Below, in pieces: positions 55,431 through 64,000 of a stretch of 64,000 bases of DNA. Within the stretch, counting starts at the first letter, position 1; each line of letters starts with the position of its first letter. Below the pieces are notes generated by a model. That model made no database searches. It saw nothing but the letters and a program-made list of their open reading frames with translations, and had not been told where the DNA came from. The stretch covers positions 49,545,958-49,609,957 of the forward strand of contig NC_084922.1 of the NCBI RefSeq assembly GCF_958298935.1, in the 5' to 3' direction. Both the position numbers and the translations under genes were made by a program. The stretch comes from Phragmites australis (taxonomy: Eukaryota; Streptophyta; Magnoliopsida; Poales; Poaceae).

Positions 55431-57363
55431 TCACCTTGATGTTGTGAAGAGCTGACTGCCTAGAGTCACAGTTGGGGTGCCTTCTGCCATGACCGTCGTC
55501 AACCTGATCTCTTGCTCACGGATCCGGTGTATTTCAGCCTCCACCAAGCTCATCGACGGACGCTGCTCGCTTATTGGGTTTAAGCACCATGATGTCAAGC
55601 GCAGCAATTCCTTCATGCTTTCCGAGGTAAAGCCACTGGTCATTCTGTTATCTGCAATTGCAGAGATATCACTTGATTCCTGAAAGTTCTGTACCTGCAT
55701 ATCAACAAATACAAAGTGAGAAACTTGCAACTATAGTACTGATCTGATGATTATGAAATGAGTAAAAGGTGCCCCTAGAAAAGGACGAATGGTTGTATTA
55801 TATACCCATTGAATGATGCTTTGATCAGATACCGCTCTTCGTCCACTAACCAACTCCAGAAGAAACACACCAAAACTGTACACATCACTTTGTACAGAAA
55901 AATTTATGGATTCCTTCATTCTTGTCATGCGACAAAAAGTTTCATCAAACTCAAGCAATAAATTGGTACTAGTGCAAGCAACAGCATTCAAAGCAGGTAA
56001 TTTTTCTTGTATCCATCTGATGAAATCAATGGAATTAAGAATCTTCGACAAAATAAAAAGGTATGTCCATTATTACCGAGGATCAAGGAAAGAATCATTA
56101 GATATTCTGGAAGACGGTCCTGCACCACCGAGTCGATCAAGTAGGCCTGGGATGCCAGTATCTGCAACTTTTGGTACAAAATCTTCATCCACAAGTACAT
56201 TAGCTGTTTTGAAGTTCATATGGATCACAGGGGGTGTCAGCGAATGCAGGTGACTTAGGCCTGAGTAACAGGAAGATCATCATGTTAAGATTGCCGGTGT
56301 AGTTGCCATAAGATTACCATGATGGATATGAAATTATGAACCTCTGAATTATATTTCTAACAATACAGGAAAGCGTAGATTTGGTGTCAGTGTAAAGACT
56401 TACCTTTAGCAGCTCCATGAGCAATAGAAAGTCTCTGCTTGAATTCTAGCTTTACACCTGGGGCATGGCTGTTACCTACAAATGGTCAGCAGAAAAATTA
56501 CCACCTATGACGCCCCGCTTGTACATGAGTCTAGTTATAGGAAAGACAATGAAATCACCATGTAAATGTGTAGAAACACTGCCATTGGGGACATACTCAT
56601 AAACAAGCATCTGTATGCCGTTCTCCTGGCAATACCCCAAAAGGTTTACAAGGTTACGATGACGGATAGATGACAGGTAATTAACCTGAGGAGAAAACGG
56701 CACCAATGCATGAGTTCAGAATCAATCACAAAGAAGGGCAGGGAGCAAGCTAAGCTATATTGTAAATTCTGTCAGGAAATAGGGGGTTAAATTCCTTTGA
56801 TGGAAAAATGGGACATTTCATTTCTCACCTCTTGCTTAAAAAGTTACAGCAAAGCATAGTCAGCGATTTCAGAATTTCAGAACCAGCAATTACTCTAGAG
56901 AATATGAGAATAAGTAAAATTATGGTACCTCTTGAATAAATTCCTGGCTAGGAGGAGAATGTCGTCTTTTAACAGCAACCATTGTGCCATCCTGTATCAA
57001 ACCCTTGTATACATCTCCGAACATTCCACGTCCAATAAGATTCACACTGCTGAAGTTCCTTGTAGCTGAACCTAATTCCTCCAAACTCAGGCATCTTGCT
57101 CCCTGTGACTCTGATAGATGGAAGGCGAATTTAGTAAGATAGAAAGAAAAATGAATCATTAGATGAAATATTTGAAGTTTTAAGGTCTGTTGAAAAGTAA
57201 CTTAAGCAGTACCTGGTAGAGCTGGACCTGATGAACTACCTTCTGAAGAGTCTGAAGTTCTTCTGCGGTGCCGTAGGCAAAGTACTACTACAACTATGAC
57301 AATGCCTACTAGTGCCAAGCCTCCTGCTGCACCTCCTAGAGCTGCCGCAAGAATTCCTGACAT
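55431..57363 (-). CDS. Membrane-anchored receptor-like pseudokinase without an ectodomain
   Basis: Seven exons (57363-57213, 57110-56929, 56685-56559, 56475-56404, 56260-56077, 55920-55806, 55694-55431) join in phase to 364 residues. The protein opens almost at once with a membrane helix ([20 protein letters not shown]), then a Ser-rich linker and a kinase fold. The glycine loop reads [10 protein letters not shown] and the VAVK lysine is kept, but the HRD motif is HMN ([17 protein letters not shown]), the DFG is DTG (KVADTGIPG), and the usual APE segment is replaced by [30 protein letters not shown] and RPSM follow. Loss of the catalytic Asp makes phosphotransfer unlikely. The reading frame is intact, so it is a pseudokinase and not a pseudogene. 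ATG 57361-57363 was chosen because the preceding sequence has stops. An upstream exon with an ectodomain cannot be fully excluded. Confidence 0.8.
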
Positions 57364-59150
57364 CTAGTATGGGATATCCTCGTTCAGAGTAGGGTAGTAA
57401 TCTTTGTAGCCTTGGTGATGAAGTCTGCAGATATGTAACCTAAAGAGTAGTACAATAAATTTGTCTGAGATTATATTCGAATTCATAAGAACAAAAACAT
57501 ACATATTGCTGAACTGCTATGTCACCCAATGAACTACTGAATAGTTCGGATAGTGAATATCCAAACATGTATGGATGGATTAATTGGTCGATAGATAAAG
57601 TTACATCACTGGTCAATTTAATTTATGTCCCAGTAGGACATGTTTGTCGCCCAGTGTTACCTGTACATGGACATAGGTGTCGGAATCCAACTCGGACTCA
57701 GTGTCCAATTCTGCAAATAAAATTTGGACACGCGAAATACAACTCGGAATCCGACACGGGTGTCGGAATCCGATTCAGTAAATAAATTTGGACATAGGTT
57801 TCCTGGATCATGACATCAGCGGTACGGACAAAACTACTATTAATGCGTAAATTCGGCGAGAGAACAATTATATTGTCAAATGGAAAAACACAGAATTGTC
57901 GGATATCCAAAATTGGACATTATGTGGCAACGTGGTCTGTGCTTTTAGCTTTTTTCCTTTTCTTTTCCTGGATAATGCTCCCAGACCGTTATTCAAAAAT
58001 TTTGCGACATAAATGGATCAGGAGAAATTTTACCACAGTACTAAAAATGTCATGTTATAGGAACTAGGAAGTGCCTCCCAAATCTGCAACAAGATATCTT
58101 TCACTATGGCATTGTGCTCTTATAAGGATGCTCTTACAGTCATACTACTGAAACAAATATGAGTAAGCTGCACTGTACATGCAAAACATGAATGCGTTCT
58201 TGCTTGAACCATTTGCCTATTCAAGCTATACATATACAAGTTGCCTTGATTTTGTGTATGAAGCAATAATATTTTGTGGTCTAACAATGTGGCATTGGCT
58301 TCATGGGCTCTGAATATTGAACTCATTAACAGAAACAGACTGAAAGTATTCATCAACGAGGATTGCAGAATGTTTGTTTGTTTTTTCTTCGCCCACGATC
58401 AAACAAAATTCAGCACTCCTGAACAATGCATGAGTCGAGGTAAGCCAATAAATCCACATGATACACACTCTATCCCCCAAAATACACAACGATTCCACCT
58501 GATTCTGATCCAAGAAGGCCCTTGTATGCAAAATTGCAAACTTCGATGAAGAGAAATGCCGACAATTTTTTTTTTTTTTTTTTTTTTTGCAGTCATCTGA
58601 ACCTACACCGTACCTGCAGATAGTCCAGGTCTCCTGGCATCATTTCCATCCAAGCACAACAGCATCATCAAATGCTGAAGCCATTCTGCAGACAACAATT
58701 TCTCCCTACCGACTCTTGACTTTGCCCCCTTCTTCTTCCTCCTCCACTTCCTCCTATCATCACACAGAAAGCAACCAAACCAATCAAGAAATGCAAGAAT
58801 AAGGCAAATTATGGAAGAAACATCAAACATGTATATGATAGATACACCAAAGCAAGATAGAATCCATGAAAGGGAAAAGGTGAGAGAAGCGGCAAGCAAG
58901 CAAAGCAGGCAAAAAACCTCTTCTTCCTCCTACTCTCCCCAGGTGGGTCTATCTCTGTACTGTCAACTGATTGTGAGTGAGATGAGTTTGGAGGTTTTGG
59001 GGAGGGAGGGGAGAGGGGGGAGCCCACAAGAAAAGTGAACAACAATACACCAGCAAACAAATATGTACCTATATATGCAAGTATATATAGGGGATAAATT
59101 GGCTGGGTTAGCTGTAGGCATCAACGGAAAGCGAACCGAAATGTGCTAAA
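57364..59150 (-). promoter_or_regulatory. Leader and promoter region of the pseudokinase gene
   Basis: No coding exon is seen. The minus strand has pyrimidine/purine-rich leader-like sequence at 58640-59040 and a T run at 58566-58588. A TATA-like CTATATATAC on the minus strand lies at about 59084-59093. GGTGTCGGAATCC occurs twice at about 57679 and 57760. The assignment as this gene's leader rests on position only. Confidence 0.3.
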
Positions 59151-61500
59151 AATGTGGACTTGGCGCGGCCGCTGCAGGTAAAAACAAACAGCCCAGAAAA
59201 TCCCCAACCCCATCAGCTTTATCCGGCGCTTTGCTTCGCATCTTTGCTTGTATATGAACTCGGATGGAGGGATCTCCCAATAGCGACACTGCGCCGACGC
59301 AGCAAGCAGTTCTTATTTAACTCGCCGATTCTTTCTTTCTTTCACATACATTCATATCATCGGATTATTCTAATATATCCGCCGATCAATCTTTCTTGCA
59401 ATGCCTCACCGTTCGATCAAAGCGAGCAACAGAAACAAAGGAATTGAAAGGGGAATCGGTGCGATGGAAAATGGGGGGTGGAGAGAGCCAAGCCAATGAT
59501 TGCCGGCGAGAGAAGAACATGATGGGGGCTCAACAAGCTGGGACAGACAGACAGACAGCCAGACAGGAGCTGATCATCAGATAAAAAGGACTCCTCTTTC
59601 TTTTTCTTTCTGTTGGATTTTCACCATCTGATTGATAGAATTGTGAAGTGGGGAAGCAAGGATCACATCGGCAGAGGCGTTGTCTGTTAGTACCAAATTA
59701 GAAGGTTAAAAACTCTATTCTGGGATAATTAATCAGGATGTTATATTGGTCTGTATTCTTCATGCACAGAGGCTGCACTGCACTAGCAGCCAAGGAAGAC
59801 GATGGGAACAAAATATAGAATGCTGGCTATCTTCCCCGGCCGTGGCGTTTTGCTGGCGATCCAGAGTGGCCGTGAGCTGTGGATCATTCTCTCATGCATT
59901 GCTTGCTTGCCACTGCTGTGCTTACTGCTGGCAAAGTGTCCGTTGCTAACTTCTGCAGTTCTGCTTGCTTCCTGCCTCTGAATTCACACTCACAAAAATT
60001 AGTCAAAAACACTTACCTCCGGCTATCATGCCCTTCTCCTGACATCGAAGTAAAGTAATTAAATCGAATGAAAGATACGGGATAGAAGAAATTAAAGAAC
60101 ACGGACGAAAATGGATTGCTGCTGGTTATTCAAGTAGCATCACGATCACAAAGAGGGGGGCCTGCTACGTGGAATGACGTCCTTCCTACCTGGAAAGGAT
60201 CTCTCGGATTTCTTTAGCCAGATGGAGAGTAGGGAGATACTGCTTCCATTTCCATTTCTCTGTCGTGCTCACTCTCACTTTTGGTCCCCTTTTCCTGATT
60301 CTACTATTTTTCTTTAAAAAATTACTGGGCTATTCTGTTTGGTTCTCTGAACCTTTCTATTCACTCATTAGGGTGAAAATGAACTGGCTGATACGATGTT
60401 TAGCATTTATTTCCTTCTATGAACAATGACATTTATGTGCATATCTTACTTTGAGGTCTTTTGGGGGTGGTTGATCAGTTGTTGGCGGCAATTGTTTTGT
60501 TTTGGATTGTTCAGGACTTTGCTTCCTGCAGCTTCCAGTCAGGCGAAATAAAACTTATCTGCATGACTGCATCAGCAGCAACCTGTCGTTAGAATGTTGT
60601 GTGTGCAGTGCAGCGGTTGAGTGCAGCACAGCTGGGTCTTGACCCTTCACGATGCCCGTGTGAGCTACATGTAGCTTATAGCTATCTTCTATTATTGCCC
60701 TGCCGGTTGCCTACACCTTGTTGGTGCTTCATCGCCGGCAGTGGCACGTGAGCCGTTTGTGATGACACAGCAGGAATAGAATTGCAGGTTAGTGAGAGGT
60801 GTGTCAGTGTGTGTGTCTATGCAAGTCAGTCGTGCCTATCTCCATCGAGAATTACTACGGATTTGGGGCATCTATGTTGACTGATGGATGTTCAGTTCAA
60901 AGTGTGTATAGATATGTGATCTGCCATGCATGGACATGAGATTACAAGGACTAATTGGTTACTGCTCCCCTTTCCAATTACACAAGTTCAATCAGATTAA
61001 ATAGACAAACATACCTGGCCAGCATCCAAAAGGAGATACTATATATGATTCAACGGCATGCATAATAGCAACAGCTCGAAAGTTATGATGCTCGATCTAA
61101 TCGGCAGGTAGCCTAGTACAGCGTCCTGTGACGGTGATTATTGTTGAATGCTGATCTATGGCTTTTGCTTACGTTGTTCATTCTCTTTTTACGTCACGGT
61201 CAGTCTGGGATCCGAGCTTTGTTTTGGCCAAACCATTGATTGCAGGGGTTGCAGGCTTGTTGGCACCTAGACATGCATGCAAAGGTACTGAAATGAAAGC
61301 CTAAAGCTTCCACTTAAGGCGGTGCGTGAGCACTGAGCACACCTCATCCATCATTGCATCAAATATTCTACACTGTCAGGGTACCATGAACATGATTCTC
61401 ATGGAAATCGGCCATAAAAAGAAAAAGAAATACAACTGTTTAGACCAAAGGCATGACCCTGTTTTTTATAGGAAGCAAAATATTGTCACTAGGATTACAG
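59151..61500. other. Spacer without a recognisable gene
   Basis: No exon, RNA gene or clear repeat could be supported on either strand. Confidence 0.45.
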
Positions 61501-61612
61501 TTTTACATAGTTTAGACACCAGCAAAAGAGCAGAGAATTAGACACCAACCCAAGTTTTAGAGAGAGAACTCCCTATCACAGCTCTTTTTCATCCACAGCT
61601 CTAGTCTAGACA

Positions 61613-61847
61613 CCAGCAAAATGGCAGAGAATTAGAAGGCAAACAAAAGGGTTTCATTACATGCCAACAGAGCTAGGAGCTTTAATTAACCTACACCAGT
61701 CGGTAATCTACTCACAAACAAAAAGTAAGATCCAGCAAAAGGGCAGAGAATTAGAGGACAAACAAAAGGGTTTCATTACATGCAAACAGAACTAGGAGCT
61801 TAATTAACCTACACCAGTCGGTAATCTACTCACAAACAAAAATAGGA
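61613..61847. repeat. 119-bp tandem duplication next to the tRNA gene
   Basis: The unit starting CCAGCAAAATGGCAGAGAAT at 61613-61731 is repeated at 61732-61847 with a few substitutions and a 1-bp gap. Both copies contain GGGTTTCATTACATGC and ACACCAGTCGGTAATCTACT. A third partial copy (CACCAGCAAAAGAGCAGAG) lies at about 61517. The array lies just downstream of the tRNA on its transcribed strand. Confidence 0.85.
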
Positions 61848-61849
61848 AA

Positions 61850-61857
61850 TGTTGAGA

Positions 61858-61890
<33 letters not shown>

Positions 61891-61930
61891 ACCTTAATCT
61901 GGCGCCTTAGACCAACTCGGCCATCTCAAC
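61850..61930 (-). tRNA. tRNA-Leu (anticodon AAG)
   Basis: The 81-nt minus-strand sequence folds as a class II leucine tRNA. The acceptor arms GTTGAGA and TCTCAAC are followed by discriminator A (61850). The D-arm region GGCCGAGTTGGTCTAAGGC contains the A box. The anticodon stem CCAGA/TCTGG closes the loop TTAAGGT, giving anticodon AAG. A variable arm (TCCGAAAGGGC) follows, then the B box GGTTCAAATCC. A TTTTT terminator follows at 61842-61838. There is no intron. It reads CUU codons and is transcribed by RNA polymerase III. Confidence 0.96.
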
Positions 61931-62351
61931 TTGATGCCCAAGTGCAGGACATAAATGTCTAGTATAAAATTTTGTGGATCCAGAGGGACCGACCCCAGTT
62001 GCCCGATGAACGATGCAATAAATTTGCTTGCGATCGACCATCCACCGGCTGCATTGCACCAAGCCACCGACCGAGCTGATGGCACCTCCAAAAAAACAAA
62101 CTGATGGCACTGAAGGCCATGCTCTCAGACAAGACAAAGGAAAGAGACCCTGATCTGAACTCCAAATCAAGGCATGCTTGCACATAGTACTACATCCTAT
62201 TATGCCTAAACAACTTAAGACTGCTCATCCATGCGGCATGCATCGTGCTCGATGGAGCCTGCCTGCTGACTGCCGGTCCCCCCCTGCACCTGGCACTGGG
62301 CCTAACGCGTTCTGACGCTGCTCTCGGCATATCTCACCTGGCATTCTTGGC

Positions 62352-62511
62352 CAGGGGCGAAGCCAGCCGAGAACTGCGCCGGTGTCTTCGCCATTGTAGG
62401 CCGGTGTCTTCACCATAAAAGAACAGTGCAGAACGGTGATTTCTCACTGATTTTGCGAAAAAAACCGTCAGGGTCAGCTGACTCCGACAAAATAACCTGG
62501 CTCCACCCCTG
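62352..62511. mobile_element. hAT-type MITE, 160 bp, with 8-bp target duplication
   Basis: The ends CAGGGGCGAAGCCAG and, on the other strand, CAGGGGTGGAGCCAG form an inverted repeat with two mismatches. TTCTTGGC flanks both sides exactly (62344-62351 and 62512-62519), the 8-bp duplication of hAT elements. There is no ORF. Confidence 0.88.
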
Positions 62512-62904
62512 TTCTTGGCCCACGTAGACTATCTAGACCCACATGCACTAGCACTACACACACTCCCTTAACCGTATGTGAATCCTGCTGCTTGCTGAAC
62601 ATATCAATGTGCTTTATCAAACTTTTGGCATAGATCTGACAACACGCATTAGCATCTACATCCTGTAGGCCAACCTACAGATACTTCTTGCATGGCAAGG
62701 GTGCACCACCATGCTAGTGAAATCTTGGTGGTTGGCTTGATATGTGCTGGAATGGAATCTCCATCATTTCCAGATCAAGAAGCAAGATGCACCGATTGTT
62801 GAGCAGTCAATGTCGCAAACCACTCATCTGAAAACGAAATGGCAGATGCAGGAGCCCTAGGTACCCATTGACATGCCTTGCATAAATAAGGTAGGCATGT
62901 TGAC

Positions 62905-64000
62905 TTCAGGGTTCAAAAAACCGTCGGTAACCGCTCAAAAATCGCGGTTACCGACCTTCCCGGTCCGGTCCGATTTCAAAAACCGCTCGGTAACCGAAAT
63001 TTGAATTCAAAAAATTCGAAAAAATAAAAAAATTTAAAAAAAATTCAAAAAAAATCTTAAAAAAAACTAGACACAATTCTAAGAACTTCTGTGAAAAAAA
63101 ATTTCAAAAATAATGTCGTTTGCATCATATTCTATAGGGAGAAAGTTTGAAAAAAATGAAAAAAATTGAAGCGTGCGGCTCAATTATTAACTCACGTTAA
63201 GGAAAAGTGTAACATGCAAACACATATTTTTCTTGTATAAAACGTATTTTAAGAGAACCTTTAAAATTGATTTCACTTTATTTAGAGTTTTATTAAATTC
63301 TCTATGATTTTTACAAAGTTCACAAGCATAAAGTGAATATGTTAAGAAAAATCACTGTAATTAATTTTTTCATGTCTACTATTATTTTTTCTACGTAAAT
63401 CATAATATAAATAAGCTAATGAAAGTGGTTTCACTAATTTTTAAGGTGTGATGGGTCAGTTATGAATTAATCTAGTCGCAACACATTTACACAATCATGC
63501 ATGTTACAATAACTAATTCATGAGTTCATATATTTTTAAAAGATATAGGATCATGTAAGAAGACTAACAAAATTAGTTTCATGATTTTTGGATTAGCAAA
63601 GAGTAAACTATGCATTTACCTTGGTTTAACAAATAAAATTTCTCACAGAAAATTTTGAACTTTTTTATGAGTATAAATACTTTTATCATGTAGATCATGT
63701 TACAAGGAATCCAACAAAATTTGTTTCACTTGATTTGAAGCTCGGATGAATTAGTTATTGATTTTACAAGATTGAACCCTTTTTTAGATTTTTTGTTGAA
63801 CTGCGCTGAAATTCGATAAAACCGCTCGATAAATCGAGAAAACCGAGCGGTTACCGAGCCAAACCGCTCGGTAACCGACCGAATCGAAAATGCGAGAAAA
63901 TCGCTCGGTAACCGACCCAAACCGCTCGGTTACCGAGAGGGCAAAAACATGATTTTTTCGCAAAAATTTAAAATTTGCCGAATGAATTTTCTCCGAATTT
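62905..64000. mobile_element. Unclassified element with ACCGCTCGGTAACCG repeats (runs off the right edge)
   Basis: Starting near GGTTCAAAAAACCGTCGGTA, the left 100 bp contains several ACCGCTC and GGTAACCG motifs. About 700 bp of very AT-rich DNA follows. At 63820-63945 the motif recurs at least six times in both orientations (ACCGCTCGGTAACCGACC, CCGAGCGGTTACCGAG). The mirror arrangement suggests subterminal arrays of a non-autonomous DNA transposon, with the right terminus outside the window. No transposase is seen. Confidence 0.5.

Noticed and set aside
62540..62880. Short coding-like stretch on the minus strand (QIYAKSLIKHIDMFSKQQDS)
   Set aside because: It is flanked by stops, has no donor site and no recognised family. 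It may be a decayed exon, but that is not supportable.

Overview
The window is nuclear DNA of a flowering plant, almost certainly a grass (Poaceae). The genes are intron-rich with GT-AG splice sites, 5' coding ends are very GC-rich, the protein families are plant-specific (SCD2, LAX PANICLE 2, photosynthetic NDH subunit B5), and the spaces between genes are packed with grass-type repeats (Stowaway, Tourist-like and hAT MITEs, PIF/Harbinger, L1 LINE, LTR remnants). I cannot name the species from sequence alone.

Layout. 1-4402 (-): 3'-truncated SCD2-like coiled-coil gene. 4.4-7.3 kb: no gene, one Stowaway. 7352-13901: a 6.55-kb PIF/Harbinger element with a DDE transposase, a Myb/SANT-like companion ORF and a degenerate fragment of the Pol V largest subunit NRPE1. 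13.9-17.5 kb: spacer with one possible small Cys-rich ORF. 17535-19055 (-): an LTR and polypurine tract next to a broken mosaic of pectinesterase, starch synthase II, UDP-glycosyltransferase and possibly ketoacyl-CoA synthase pieces. 19.1-21.6 kb: repeats. 21630-25661 (+): URI-like prefoldin. 26729-34495 (-): LAX PANICLE 2-like gene whose last intron is 6.1 kb and full of satellites and MITE-like DNA. 34.5-40.5 kb: spacer. 40539-43132 (+): dead L1 LINE. 43279-46379 (-): serine palmitoyltransferase subunit LCB2. 46.4-48.9 kb: divergent spacer with a MITE and a nest of three Stowaways. 48909-52727 (+): DUF3754 membrane protein. 53490-54772 (+): chloroplast NDH subunit PnsB5. 55431-57363 (-): membrane-anchored pseudokinase, convergent with PnsB5. 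57.4-64 kb: leader and promoter sequence, spacer, a nuclear tRNA-Leu(AAG) at 61850-61930 (-), a hAT MITE, and the left part of an element that runs off the right edge.

The host genes are housekeeping or developmental and do not form a pathway: SCD2 (membrane traffic and cytokinesis), URI (co-chaperone), LAX2 (axillary meristems), LCB2 (sphingolipid synthesis), PnsB5 (photosynthetic electron flow). The most unusual content is in the mobile DNA: a transposon carrying a piece of the plant's own transposon-silencing polymerase, and a retroelement-associated mosaic of three or four metabolic genes. I derived exon boundaries by hand from splice consensus, reading-frame continuity and recalled family sequence. 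For all intact genes the exon phases add up.
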